From Roseiconus lacunae (GTDB taxonomy: Bacteria; Planctomycetota; Planctomycetia; Pirellulales; Pirellulaceae), in assembly GCF_008312935.1 (NCBI RefSeq), contig NZ_VSZO01000001.1:1612001-1676000 (forward strand): DNA of 64,000 nucleotides, given 5' to 3'. The translations under genes and the position numbers were made by a program. The notes beneath the pieces were generated by a model. That model saw only the letters and a list, made by a program, of their open reading frames with translations, did no database searches and was not told the DNA's origin. Shown piece by piece: positions 44,853-54,570 of the stretch; the first letter of the stretch is position 1; the number at the start of each line of letters is the position of its first letter.

Positions 44853-46991
44853 ATGTCGATGAGCATGAGACAAATCAAACAAACGTGGTGTTTTGGCCTG
44901 ATGCGTTTTTCAATCCATTGTGATTCTTTTCGCGTGATCGCGGCAGGCGCGTTGTTGGTGTCCCTTGTTGCAGGATCGCCGTACACGAACGCCGATGGGG
45001 GACCGCAGGATCATTCGTTCGAGCTTCCCGGTATCGATGATTCGGTTGTCAAATTGACCCGCCGATCGGCATCGCCGGTGAACGTGATTTTTCTCGTTGG
45101 TACCGAATGTCCCCTGGTCAAGATTTATGCAAGCCGAGTTTCAAAGACGGTGCAGGAGATCAACCGGTCTCACCCCAAGCATTCACCTGCCGTCCGCCTG
45201 ATTGGTTTGTGTAGCACTGTTCAGGATTCGATCGACGACCTTCAGGCGTTCGCCGACGATCAGCAAATCGAATTTACTCTTGCGAAAGATTTTGACGGAA
45301 GCGTCGGAAAGCGACTTGGCGCGACGCGGACTTCCGAAGTCCTTGTCCTCGATCAGGATCTTGCCATTCGTTACCAAGGCCGCGTCGACGATGAATATGA
45401 ACCGGGCGTTTCGAGGACGAAGGTTACTCGACACGATTTACGACAAGCCATTGACGAAATCCTTGCCGGTCGGCCGGTCTCGGTTCCGGTGACCAAGCCG
45501 GTCGGCTGTCTGATCGGCTACGCCACCGAAGGTCCCGTGACGACAGAACTGACCTACACTCGTGACATTGCACCGATCTTGGATCGGCAATGCAACGAAT
45601 GTCATCGCCGAGGGGACATCGGTCCGTTTGCCCTGACCGACTATGCCGAAGTCGTCGGTTGGGGGCCGATGATGGTCGAAGTGATCGACGAGCAACGGAT
45701 GCCGCCATGGCATGCGGACCCAAAGTTTGGCACGTTTGTCAACGCGCGACACATGCCCGATTCTGAGAAACAGATGGTGAGAGACTGGGTTGACGGTGGG
45801 ATGCCGTACGGCGACCTCACCGATCTGCAAAAAGAAACAAGCCCGGCGTCACTGGCAATTGCCGACGACGGGAGTGAATGGCAGTTCTCTCGTGAACCCG
45901 ATTTGATTGTTTCGATGTCGGACCATTCGTTCGAAGTTCCGGCCGACCAGTCCGTCGACTACCAATACTACGTCGTCGATCCTGGATTTAAAGAAGACAC
46001 CTGGGTCGTTGGGACCGAAGTGCAACCCGGGAATCGTTCTGTCGTTCATCATTGTATCGTCTTTATTCGACCGCCCGACGATGCCAACTTTCGAGGCGTC
46101 GGTTGGCTGGGTGCCTATGTTCCAGGCCAGCGGGGAGCCGAGTTTCCCGAAGGATATGCCCGCCGAATTCCTGCAGGGTCAAAGTTGGTTTTTCAAATGC
46201 ACTACACCCCCACGGGGACCAAGCAAACGGATCAAACCCGGATTGGGCTTCTGCTCGGCAAGGAAGAGAACGTCACTCACGAAATTATTACTCTAACCGC
46301 AATAAATAGCGAGTTCGAGATTCCGCCAAACGCCCAAGACCACGCCGTTCGAGCTTCCATCAGGCGACTTCCCGAGCGTGGCGAATTGTTGGCGATCGCG
46401 CCGCATATGCACTTAAGAGGTAAAAGCTTTCGTGTGTTTGCCGAACCAATCATGTCATCACCGGACTCGCATGCATCGGACAATCCTGGCCGTTCGGAAA
46501 TCTTACTTTCCGTTCCCCATTACGATTTCAATTGGCAGCACGTTTACGCCTTCGCCGATCCGTTACCGCTTTCATCGGTCGACAAGATTTGGTTCGAAGC
46601 GACGTTTGATAACTCATCGAGCAACCCATTCAATCCCGACCCCGCCGCGGCCGTCTTTTGGGGCGACCAAACGGATGAAGAAATGGCGATCGGCTTCTTT
46701 GAAGTTTCCATCCCACGTCAGCCGATTGCGCAACGTACTCGAACGGTCAAAGCAAAACCTGATTCGCCTCAGCTAAACGATGAAGAACGACGACGGGCGA
46801 AGCAATTCGCCGAACAGTACATCCACCGCTGGGATGCCAATCGTGATGGCAAACTTGTCAGCGAAGAACTACCGAAATCAATTGCCCGATTTGGCATGGA
46901 TCAACTCGATCGAAATCGTAACGGTGTACTCGAAACCGACGAAATCGAGAGACTTTATCAACAACACCTGAAGAAACCTGCTTCTCGATGA
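44853..46991 (+). CDS. Redoxin-cytochrome c-copper monooxygenase-like-EF-hand fusion
   Basis: A 712-residue exported protein. Domain order: signal (about 25-47), AhpC/TSA-like redoxin (about 53-210, VNVIFLVGTECPLVKIYASR, one redox Cys at 86), a c-type haem site CNECH (247-251) with RMPPWHADP, then the two halves of a PHM-like copper type II monooxygenase fold (HHCIVFIRP at the first copper site; VFQMHYTPTG and PHMHLRGKSF). At the C-terminus are two EF-hand-like loops (DANRDGKLVSEE, DRNRNGVLETDE). The planctomycete family is known from genome surveys; the substrate is unknown. Its TGA overlaps the RND ATG by four bases, so the two genes are coupled. Confidence 0.85.
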   Translation: MSMSMRQIKQTWCFGLMRFSIHCDSFRVIAAGALLVSLVAGSPYTNADGGPQDHSFELPGIDDSVVKLTRRSASPVNVIFLVGTECPLVKIYASRVSKTVQEINRSHPKHSPAVRLIGLCSTVQDSIDDLQAFADDQQIEFTLAKDFDGSVGKRLGATRTSEVLVLDQDLAIRYQGRVDDEYEPGVSRTKVTRHDLRQAIDEILAGRPVSVPVTKPVGCLIGYATEGPVTTELTYTRDIAPILDRQCNECHRRGDIGPFALTDYAEVVGWGPMMVEVIDEQRMPPWHADPKFGTFVNARHMPDSEKQMVRDWVDGGMPYGDLTDLQKETSPASLAIADDGSEWQFSREPDLIVSMSDHSFEVPADQSVDYQYYVVDPGFKEDTWVVGTEVQPGNRSVVHHCIVFIRPPDDANFRGVGWLGAYVPGQRGAEFPEGYARRIPAGSKLVFQMHYTPTGTKQTDQTRIGLLLGKEENVTHEIITLTAINSEFEIPPNAQDHAVRASIRRLPERGELLAIAPHMHLRGKSFRVFAEPIMSSPDSHASDNPGRSEILLSVPHYDFNWQHVYAFADPLPLSSVDKIWFEATFDNSSSNPFNPDPAAAVFWGDQTDEEMAIGFFEVSIPRQPIAQRTRTVKAKPDSPQLNDEERRRAKQFAEQYIHRWDANRDGKLVSEELPKSIARFGMDQLDRNRNGVLETDEIERLYQQHLKKPASR

Positions 46992-49357
46992 CTCGCTTTT
47001 TGATTCGTTTCTTCGCTTCGGCAGTTGACCATCCCTTCCTTGTTTCTGCATTCTTGCTTGTCCTGACTGTAGTCGCGACGATCGCTCGGCATGATCCGAG
47101 CTTGATCAGGGATCCGATTGACAATCTGTTTGCGAACGACAATCCCGCCGTTATCGAAAAGGTACCGACACCGTCGGCACCTCCGGCGGCCACAGTTCGC
47201 ACCGGTCGAGTTGCCGGTGGTGTCCGTGGGGGACAACTTCAGATCAACGACAACGACGTCGTGATGATCATTCAAAGTGACGAGTTCTTCTCTTCACGAG
47301 GAAGCGAAGCGATCTCGACCATCGTCGATGATCTTCGATCGCTTTCGATTGTCGATCAATTGTTCTGGATGGGAGACACACCGCCGATCAATCTCTTCGC
47401 GTTACGTGATGCTGTGCTTCCCAAGCCTTCTTCGTCGGAACAGCAATTCGCCCGCGCACGCCAGCGTGCACTCGAGCATCCGCTGATCGCAGGGCAGTTG
47501 CTTTCCGAAGACGGTCAAACGCTACTGATCTTTATTAAGCTGGATTGGCTGTTCGTCGAAGGTGATCAAGAAACGGTCGAGACGCTCAAGTCGACGGTGA
47601 CGAAGACGGCAGATCGGTTTCCAGAATTAAACATTGACGTTCAAGTTGCCGGACGTGTTCCGACGACCGTCGCGATTTTGGAATCGCGCGATCGCAACGA
47701 AAAACGATTTGTTTGGATCGCATTGGGGATGGTTACCGTTCTGGCAACGATCTTGTTTCGAGGGCTGGCGAGCGTCTTGATCGTGTCGGCGCCGCCGATA
47801 ATTGGTGTCTATTGGTCGCTCGGGGCGTTGCCGCTGTTTGAACTCCAGGACAATCCTTTTAATCAAATCGTGACGCCGGTTTTGATCGGTATGGTGGGGT
47901 TCACCGACAGCATTCATTTATTCCTTGATATCCGCCGTCTCCGTTCCAATGGGATGACGTCTCGCGAAGCAGCCAAGCAAGGAGTCATACGTGTCGGCTT
48001 GGCTTGTTTCTTGACGTCCCTGACCACTGCGATCGGACTCGGTTCACTCGCTTTGGCCGAAAACGAGGTGGTGCGTGAGTTCGGGATGAGTTGTGTGATG
48101 GGAGTCGGCCTATCATTCTTGGCAGTCTTGCTCGTCATTCCGCTCGCATCTGCCTCGAAGCTCGGTGATCGGATTCAGACGGCCTCGAAAGAAAACGTCG
48201 TCGACCGACATCTTGCAAGAATCGGTCCCTTGATCGACTGGACGATTCGACATCATCGGCCGATGGGCATGGTGGCGATCGGAGGCACCGTCGCGTTGCT
48301 TCTGGTTAGTTTGCAAATGAATCCTGATCAGCGCGTCGCGATGCTGTTGCCGACCGGATCACCCGCGCTAAAAGCGATGGAGACGCTTGACGAATCAATG
48401 GGGGGGACAGAGACAGCGACTGTGCAAGTTGATTGGTCAAAAAGTGTTCCGCGTGGCTCTGAGGAGATCCGGATGGTCATCGCGGAAGCACAGGCGATTC
48501 TCGATGAAGAAGAGTTGATCGGTAGTCCCGTCTCCTTGCAACGATTCATCGATGTATTGCCAGGTGATCCGGATGCGGCCGGACGGCTATCGATCACCGA
48601 ACTGTTGCCGCCGCCACTAAAGCACGCCTTCTATAAGCCGGATGACAATTCTGCGGTTGTTCGTTTCAAAATTCGTGATGTCGGAATTGCCGCATACGCG
48701 CCGGTCTTCAAACGTATCGACGAACGTTTAAACGGTGTAATGGAGGAACATCCGGACTTTAATCTGTACTTGAGTGGCAGGCCGATCGGCCGTTGGAAGA
48801 ATCTATACCAAGTCGTGCTTGATCTGGTTTACAGTCTCGGAAGTGCATCGGTGATCATCTTCGTCGTCTTGACGATTGCATTTCGGTCATTGCGGTTAGG
48901 GCTCATCGCGATCGTCCCAAATACTTTTCCCCTAGCATTTACCGGGGCATGCTTTTACTGGATGGGCCAGTCACTCGAGATTGCTGCCGTCTGCGCTTTT
49001 ACCGTTTGTTTGGGTATCGCAGTCGACGACACGATTCACTTTCTTTCACGCTACCGGACAGATAGCGAGCAAATGGATCAAGATGATGCAATTCGCTCGG
49101 CGTTCGTTAGCACGGGAAGTGCCCTGATCATGACAACAGTAATCCTCGTCCTTGGTATCTCTTCGGTGCTGATCAGTGGGATGCGCGAGCAGCGTATCTT
49201 CGCACTGATCACGTGTCTGACGATTGGATCCGCACTGCTGGGCGACCTGCTGTTGCTGCCGCCGTTGCTGGCTTGGTTTGGTAAATCCAAGCGGGATACG
49301 GAAGGAACGTCGGAAATGCCTGTCGTTACCGAAGGTGACGTTCGATCAACTGAATGA
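46988..49357 (+). CDS. RND/MMPL-family membrane exporter
   Basis: A 789-residue inner-membrane protein with two halves: N-terminal helix, a periplasmic loop, a block of helices with GMVGFTDSIHLFLDI, then the repeat starting RPMGMVAIGGTVALLL and ending with helices containing GIAVDDTIHFLSRYR. The two duplicated Asp-containing segments (VGFTDSIH, VDDTIH) are the proton-path signature of this superfamily. It belongs to the MMPL/hopanoid-transporter-like branch and probably moves lipids. Translation is coupled to the preceding fusion gene; the end overlaps the convergent VKOR gene by 32 bp. Confidence 0.88.
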   Translation: MTRFLIRFFASAVDHPFLVSAFLLVLTVVATIARHDPSLIRDPIDNLFANDNPAVIEKVPTPSAPPAATVRTGRVAGGVRGGQLQINDNDVVMIIQSDEFFSSRGSEAISTIVDDLRSLSIVDQLFWMGDTPPINLFALRDAVLPKPSSSEQQFARARQRALEHPLIAGQLLSEDGQTLLIFIKLDWLFVEGDQETVETLKSTVTKTADRFPELNIDVQVAGRVPTTVAILESRDRNEKRFVWIALGMVTVLATILFRGLASVLIVSAPPIIGVYWSLGALPLFELQDNPFNQIVTPVLIGMVGFTDSIHLFLDIRRLRSNGMTSREAAKQGVIRVGLACFLTSLTTAIGLGSLALAENEVVREFGMSCVMGVGLSFLAVLLVIPLASASKLGDRIQTASKENVVDRHLARIGPLIDWTIRHHRPMGMVAIGGTVALLLVSLQMNPDQRVAMLLPTGSPALKAMETLDESMGGTETATVQVDWSKSVPRGSEEIRMVIAEAQAILDEEELIGSPVSLQRFIDVLPGDPDAAGRLSITELLPPPLKHAFYKPDDNSAVVRFKIRDVGIAAYAPVFKRIDERLNGVMEEHPDFNLYLSGRPIGRWKNLYQVVLDLVYSLGSASVIIFVVLTIAFRSLRLGLIAIVPNTFPLAFTGACFYWMGQSLEIAAVCAFTVCLGIAVDDTIHFLSRYRTDSEQMDQDDAIRSAFVSTGSALIMTTVILVLGISSVLISGMREQRIFALITCLTIGSALLGDLLLLPPLLAWFGKSKRDTEGTSEMPVVTEGDVRSTE

Positions 49358-50774
49358 ACGACTGCGATGAGTCGATCGCACCTGACACCGTACTCTCGGG
49401 GAACAGGGCCTTAGGGATAGTGCCAGCCCCTGCTCGCTGGTACAACGTGACATGCTTGGCAATGTATTCACCCGGCGTCGCCGATCGAAGCGTCGCGTCG
49501 AGTTTTTCGACATCGACCATCGACCGAGCTTTCGTGATTGCTTGGGCATACGATGGTTTTTCGTCAAAGAGATAGTCGTGGAACGATTCAAACTGTTCTC
49601 GATCGGCAAGCCAAACCGCGACGGCAAGTTTTGCAAGTTCACATGCTTCGGCATGACTCGCATGAGTTGTTTTTACCGAAGCATTGCATTCCTTATCTAA
49701 GGGTACCGGTAGCGAGATCACTGCCAATTGATCACCAAAGTGTTTTCGAGCTTGTTCTAACGATTGGTGGGTCCGTTGACAGTGTGGGCATGTGTAGTCG
49801 AACATTTCGACAAATACCAATTCAGCATCCGGCTTGCCGACTAGTGGCCATGAACTCGTATCGAGTTTGATATTTCTCAGCAATCGGGCCGTCTTGCTTA
49901 CCGTTTCAGTCGGTGCCGCGCCGTTGGAAGGCGTAACTTCAGCGGCAACCAGCGAGACCGGACTAAAGAACGACATCATCAAGGCAACGACTTGGTGGTC
50001 ATGAGATGTCTCTCCAAGTGAGAGGGGCGGAGCTTCGAACAGCATCGATTCTTCAGCGGCCTCTACCGACGTTGCCTCGCCCGCATCCGTATCGCCAGCG
50101 TTCGAGTCGCTTGTCGCAGGGACCGAATAGTCAATCACTTCGTACGTCACCGGTGCGGCGGTCGAGAACTGGAGTCCGATCATCGTAGCGACCAGCAACG
50201 CAGCGACCGAAGCAAGCACAGATTTTGAAAGTCCACGGCGGGTTTGACCACTGGTCAGATAGGCGGCCAGAACAATCAATCCAGCGGTATGGGCTGCCAA
50301 ACAATAGGGACACAAATGTTGAAGCCAGAAGAACTGTAGGCCAATGAACCATAAAGCTGCTCCGGCGATCGCGAACGCGACCACTCCGATCGCTGTCCAA
50401 CGCAGCCTAATCCCACGAAGACTCGTGGGGGTCCACACCAATAAACCGATCATGGTCGTGTGGGCAACGATAGCGGGAATGCTGACCGGAACCGACAGGA
50501 CCGACGACCATCGGCTATTTAAAACATTCGAGCAGTCGAATAAGTCACCACCGCAGCCGGCTACGCCGGACGAGGTCAGTGACGCCCAGGCGAGGTAGAG
50601 ACTCGTCACCAGCGCGATCGATGAACCGCCAATCATCGCCCACCAGTTTGCCGAATACTCGAAAATCTCTTTTCCAGACTCTGCAGATTTTTTACCACCG
50701 ATCGGCCCATACATCGGGTGGTATCCGGTCGGTTGGTTTCTCAATTTTGGACGGTAAATATCAGCAAGAGACAT
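49326..50774 (-). CDS. VKOR-DsbA fusion, disulfide-bond formation
   Basis: A 482-residue inner-membrane protein. Residues about 40-200 are a vitamin K epoxide reductase domain with loop cysteines C74 and C81 (CGGDLFDC), SVPVSIPAIVAH and the quinone-site CPYC (155-158) on a transmembrane helix. After a linker, residues about 295-480 are a periplasmic DsbA-like domain with CPHC (329-332) and GTIPKALF near the cis-Pro loop. The protein should generate disulfides and pass electrons to quinone in one chain. I use the ATG at 50774 (MSLADIYRPK); the frame extends 35 codons upstream. Confidence 0.92.
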   Translation of the reverse strand: MSLADIYRPKLRNQPTGYHPMYGPIGGKKSAESGKEIFEYSANWWAMIGGSSIALVTSLYLAWASLTSSGVAGCGGDLFDCSNVLNSRWSSVLSVPVSIPAIVAHTTMIGLLVWTPTSLRGIRLRWTAIGVVAFAIAGAALWFIGLQFFWLQHLCPYCLAAHTAGLIVLAAYLTSGQTRRGLSKSVLASVAALLVATMIGLQFSTAAPVTYEVIDYSVPATSDSNAGDTDAGEATSVEAAEESMLFEAPPLSLGETSHDHQVVALMMSFFSPVSLVAAEVTPSNGAAPTETVSKTARLLRNIKLDTSSWPLVGKPDAELVFVEMFDYTCPHCQRTHQSLEQARKHFGDQLAVISLPVPLDKECNASVKTTHASHAEACELAKLAVAVWLADREQFESFHDYLFDEKPSYAQAITKARSMVDVEKLDATLRSATPGEYIAKHVTLYQRAGAGTIPKALFPESTVSGAIDSSQSFIQLIERHLR

Positions 50775-51038
50775 GGCACAGCGTTCTGGTTGTGGTTGTA
50801 AAATCTCGGTGTTCGCCCCACCTCCCTGATAGGCATCAACAATGTTGTGTGCGTCGACACGTCGCGCATTGATACGCACTTATCGTGCCAACGCAAGCAA
50901 ATCGGCGCCACGATCGCTTTTCAAAGCCGACCGGCAAGTCTGATGGCACGATCGTCTGGCGAGGACGCCGCCATAAAATCGGGCGAAACGGTTTCACTGA
51001 CCGATCGTATTCACTGACCGACCGTAAAAAGCAGGCGT

Positions 51039-51695
51039 CTACTTCGGCGAATGGGCTTCGACGGATTGGGCGATTAAATCACCGTCGACCTCGGCAACTT
51101 CAGCCAATACTAAGAAGCCTTTGCGCAGCACATCTTCATCCGCCGGTTGACCGTCCAGTGTGATTGATGCGGTCGCAGAGACTTCGGTATCAACCAGTCC
51201 GTGCCGGAAATCGCGGATCATTAGATGATCACCAGCGACTACTTCGATCATGCCTCGGACGTTCTGTTTCACTGGCATCAGTTTCGCTGGCAACTTGACC
51301 ACATCGGCGTACATGATCTGAGAGCGCATGACGTCGGATTGGACTCTCGAGCGGATGCTAACCAGTTCTCGCGATCGGCGGTTGATCGTATCGAGCGACC
51401 GGTTGATGCGAAGGCGATTTTGTACCGACCGCACTCCGGCAAGGTCTTCGACCGCGTCTTGGACTTCGATGCGGTCAGCGAAACTGGGCACTTGACCACG
51501 TAATTCGACCCGACCGGCGATCACCCGTGCGTGGATGTCCGGCGAGAGAAGATTGAAATTAGATTTCAAGCCATCACGAACGTCGAGTTCTATTTTTAGA
51601 TCCGGCACCGGTCTCGATGCTGGCTCGTCTGCCGACACGGCGAAAGGAGCGATTATCAGGCCCAGTAGAGCGATCGACGATGGAAACTGGCGCAT
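51039..51695 (-). CDS. Secreted BON-domain protein
   Basis: A 218-residue exported protein (signal MRQFPSSIALLGLIIAPFAVSA). The ATG at 51695 follows GGAGGG. Residues about 30-105 form a BON domain (LKIELDVRDGLKSNFNLLSPDIHARVIAGRVELRGQVPSFADRIEVQDAVEDLAGVRSVQNRL), a lipid- or membrane-binding fold. The C-terminal half is unassigned (QNVRGMIEVVAGDHLMIRDFRHG). The likely place is the periplasm or outer membrane. Confidence 0.8.
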   Translation of the reverse strand: MRQFPSSIALLGLIIAPFAVSADEPASRPVPDLKIELDVRDGLKSNFNLLSPDIHARVIAGRVELRGQVPSFADRIEVQDAVEDLAGVRSVQNRLRINRSLDTINRRSRELVSIRSRVQSDVMRSQIMYADVVKLPAKLMPVKQNVRGMIEVVAGDHLMIRDFRHGLVDTEVSATASITLDGQPADEDVLRKGFLVLAEVAEVDGDLIAQSVEAHSPK

Positions 51696-52143
51696 GGCAC
51701 TGTCCCTCCAAAAGAATAGGTGAAAAGAGTAGGTAAGCAATCTCATGCTCGTCTCGTGCCAATCGACAAGCCAGCGGTATGCCCGACAGCCAGCCCGACT
51801 GTTAATCGTTATTTTCGACCATGGAAGCCCCGGGTTTTCAGAGCCATCCGAGTCCTTTTCGTCCGAATGAAACCGATCCAGCTTGGTTGAATTCTGACCA
51901 AGCGAATAGTCCGGTACCAAAATGAGAGTGGGAGCAACCGAACGATTTCACAACGACTGAAATCATGTCATTCAGCGATAGCAGTGACACGGAAGAGAGC
52001 AGAAGTACGTGGTCATCAGGTTCAACCGAACGCAGTGAAATTCGTTCGCCACCGCATTTGGTATGGCGGTTGCCCAGATCGTGTTCCATTCAATCAAACA
52101 CCCGCGGAACGATCTTCCGCAAGAAATCTGAGGAGACCTTCCG
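51696..52143. other. Intergenic gap, no gene seen
   Basis: About 450 bp between divergent genes. Short open frames on both strands show no recognisable protein. The bases just upstream of 52144 supply the Shine-Dalgarno (GAGGAG) of the TIGR03067-type gene. Confidence 0.45.
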
Positions 52144-52665
52144 ATGCGTTTTGTTTGCCTTTTTGCGGCTGCCATGATGGCGATACCGACCGTTGCCGAG
52201 GAGCAGCCCGATGACACTATGATGGAAAAAATGCAGGGACGCTGGGAGATTGTTGAAGGGTGGAATCGTGGGCAGTCGCTCGCCAAATCTGAAATCGAAG
52301 GCTCCTACGTGATGGTGAAGACCAACCAAATCACGACTTTTGATTCCGACCAGCGGCAGACTTATCAGGCGATGTTTCGAATTGATGATAGTAAGAAACC
52401 CGTTCGTATTCAGATGACTGCGCTCCCTCGAACCAGTCCCGCCGAAGAGAATAACTCGCTGAAGCAGCCCACCGAGAAACAACCTGCGGCATCTGGGATT
52501 TTGAAGTTCGTCGATGAGGGGAAGTGGGTTCTATGCTACGCGCTACCTGGGGCAGAGCCACCGACCAAATTCGAATCCGCGAAGGGAAGCAAAACCATGA
52601 TGTTCGTGATGGAGCGTCGCAAGGTTGACGATGGTCTCGTTCAATCTATCTCTCCACAAGAGTGA
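52144..52665 (+). CDS. Secreted TIGR03067-type protein
   Basis: A 173-residue protein with a short signal (MRFVCLFAAAMMAIPTVA), then the lipocalin-like beta pattern MQGRWEIVEGWNRGQ ... GSYVMVKTNQITTF ... GILKFVDEGKWVLCYALPG ... MMFVMERRK that characterises the planctomycete TIGR03067 domain. Homologues are common in the phylum and of unknown function. A strong GAGGAG precedes the ATG. Two diacylglycerol-kinase-family genes follow in the same direction at 35 bp. Confidence 0.75.
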   Translation: MRFVCLFAAAMMAIPTVAEEQPDDTMMEKMQGRWEIVEGWNRGQSLAKSEIEGSYVMVKTNQITTFDSDQRQTYQAMFRIDDSKKPVRIQMTALPRTSPAEENNSLKQPTEKQPAASGILKFVDEGKWVLCYALPGAEPPTKFESAKGSKTMMFVMERRKVDDGLVQSISPQE

Positions 52666-52700
52666 TTGATCTGTGTTGATGATTTCAATCAGGTCAATTC

Positions 52701-53654
52701 ATGAATCCGATCCTGCAAGCACCGTCGTCCCAGGCGATACCCCCGCCACATCGTTTGCGGACGCCGGTGTTTGCGTTAATTAATCCAAAGTCTGGTGCTG
52801 GTCTTGCTCTCGGTGTAGAGCGTCGCTTGGTTCAACAGGCGTCCGACCATCAAGTCGACTTGATTGTCCAACGCACCGATTCGGCGAAGCGTGATGCTGT
52901 GGCTTCGGCCATCGAAGCGGGAGCGAAGACAATCGTTGTGGTGGGTGGTGACGGCACGATTTCGAAAGCAGCGAGCCATGTCGCGAAGAAGAATGTTGAT
53001 GTTGGCATCGTTCCCACGGGAACGGCAAACTTGATCGCGAAGTCACTGGCGATTCCGGAGGACCCGATGGCGGCCGTTGACGGCTTATTCGGTCGTCATC
53101 GCATCGCCAAAATCGACGGTATGGTTCAAAACGAAAACATCGCCTTCTCGCATGTTTCGATGGGAACATACTCTCGAATCGCCCAGCGAGAGAATTGTAC
53201 GACAAAACGCTATTTTGGGAAGTTTGCCTATCTTCTGTGCGCACTTCGCGAGGTGGTCATTGGTCGCGACTGGGCTTTTGAAATCTCGATAGATGGCCAG
53301 ACGCAACGGCGGCGTGCCTCACTAATCATGGTTGCCAACGTTCGCCCGCTCGGGATTGGCGAGTTGGTCTGGGGGGAGCATATCGATCCAAGTGACGGGG
53401 CGCTTGACGTATGTTTGGTTCGGGCGAAAGGACTTCGGCGTCACGCGTCGCTTTTCTATCACGCCTGGCGCGGCAACACGGCTGCGAGCGACGAGATCGA
53501 ATACTTCCGTGCAAAGTCAACCATCCAGGTGCATTCGATCGCAGGTCTTCCCGTCCGTGCTGATGGCGAAGTGTTAAATCAAACGATGATCGATATTCGC
53601 CTTCGCCGCGCGGTGCTTTCTGTCATCGTTCCGTCCACGCCAACCGGGAACTAG
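52701..53654 (+). CDS. Diacylglycerol kinase-family lipid kinase, copy 1
   Basis: A 317-residue cytoplasmic enzyme of the DAGK_cat fold: FALINPKSGAG near the N-terminus, IVVVGGDGTISKAASHVAKK, GIVPTGTANLIAKSLAIP and a C-terminal beta domain with GLPVRADGEVLNQT. The GGDGT and PTGTAN loops bind ATP. It should phosphorylate diacylglycerol or another lipid. It lies head to tail with a clear paralogue (10-bp gap). Confidence 0.88.
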   Translation: MNPILQAPSSQAIPPPHRLRTPVFALINPKSGAGLALGVERRLVQQASDHQVDLIVQRTDSAKRDAVASAIEAGAKTIVVVGGDGTISKAASHVAKKNVDVGIVPTGTANLIAKSLAIPEDPMAAVDGLFGRHRIAKIDGMVQNENIAFSHVSMGTYSRIAQRENCTTKRYFGKFAYLLCALREVVIGRDWAFEISIDGQTQRRRASLIMVANVRPLGIGELVWGEHIDPSDGALDVCLVRAKGLRRHASLFYHAWRGNTAASDEIEYFRAKSTIQVHSIAGLPVRADGEVLNQTMIDIRLRRAVLSVIVPSTPTGN

Positions 53655-53664
53655 GGCATTCAGC

Positions 53665-54570
53665 ATGCATTCTTCGAACACCGCTCTTTTGATGATGAAT
53701 CGCAGCGCCGGACGTGCACAGGTAGACCGACTTTCCGAACGACTTGGTTTTGCGTTCGAATCTTACGGAGTCAACCTTCAGACATTTAGCTGGGATCATA
53801 CCGAAGTCGATCAAATCAAATCACGCGTCGAAAAAGCGATCGCCGATCGAATCACCACCGTCATCGCTGCCGGTGGTGATGGAACGGTTTCCCGAATCGG
53901 TCAAATGTTGATCGGGAGCGATACTCGACTCGGAATTATTCCACTCGGCACGGCAAATTTGATCGCCAAAGAACTCCGAATACCGCTCGATATTGAAGAC
54001 GCAATCAACGTTATTGTTGAGGCTTCGGCAATACGGAAAATCGATGGGATGCGTTGTCTGGACCGGACCTTTTTTTCACACGTCAGTATGGGGACCTATT
54101 CACGTCTCGCCGAGCTCGCCACACCAGCTCAGAAGGCACGGTTTGGCAAGGCCGCATATCTTTGGCATGGTGTCCGCGAAATTGTCAAACGCCGTCGATG
54201 GGTATTCGACATCACGATCGACGATCGACGATTCGAACGAGATGCCTCACTTGTGTTAGTTGCCAATATTGGAGCATTTGGCATCGGACAATTGACATGG
54301 GGGCGGCATATCGCAATTGATGATCAAAAGGTCGATGTGTGCATCGTCAAAGCGATCACCCCGTCTGACTACAGTCGATTGTCTGTGAATCTGGTTTCAC
54401 AAAGCCTACATCGATCGAAATACGTTGAATATTTCCAGGCTGAAAAAAGCGTTCGAGTTTCGACAAGCAGTGACCTCGTTGTTCGGGGCGACGGCAATCG
54501 AACCGATGCATCAGTGATAGACTTGCAAATTTTGCCCGCGGCGGTTTCCGTCTTGGTTGGTACAACCTAA
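53665..54570 (+). CDS. Diacylglycerol kinase-family lipid kinase, copy 2
   Basis: A 301-residue paralogue of the preceding gene: LLMMNRSAGRAQVDRL, TVIAAGGDGTVSRIGQMLIG, GIIPLGTANLIAKELRIP and SSDLVVRGDGNRTDAS. The N-terminal strand has NRSAGR where copy 1 has NPKSGAG, so copy 2 keeps the main GGDGT loop but has diverged at the first one. Sequence similarity runs the whole length (FSHVSMGTYSRLAE in both), which indicates a tandem duplication. Its 3' end overlaps the convergent hydrolase gene by 60 bp. Confidence 0.88.
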   Translation: MHSSNTALLMMNRSAGRAQVDRLSERLGFAFESYGVNLQTFSWDHTEVDQIKSRVEKAIADRITTVIAAGGDGTVSRIGQMLIGSDTRLGIIPLGTANLIAKELRIPLDIEDAINVIVEASAIRKIDGMRCLDRTFFSHVSMGTYSRLAELATPAQKARFGKAAYLWHGVREIVKRRRWVFDITIDDRRFERDASLVLVANIGAFGIGQLTWGRHIAIDDQKVDVCIVKAITPSDYSRLSVNLVSQSLHRSKYVEYFQAEKSVRVSTSSDLVVRGDGNRTDASVIDLQILPAAVSVLVGTT

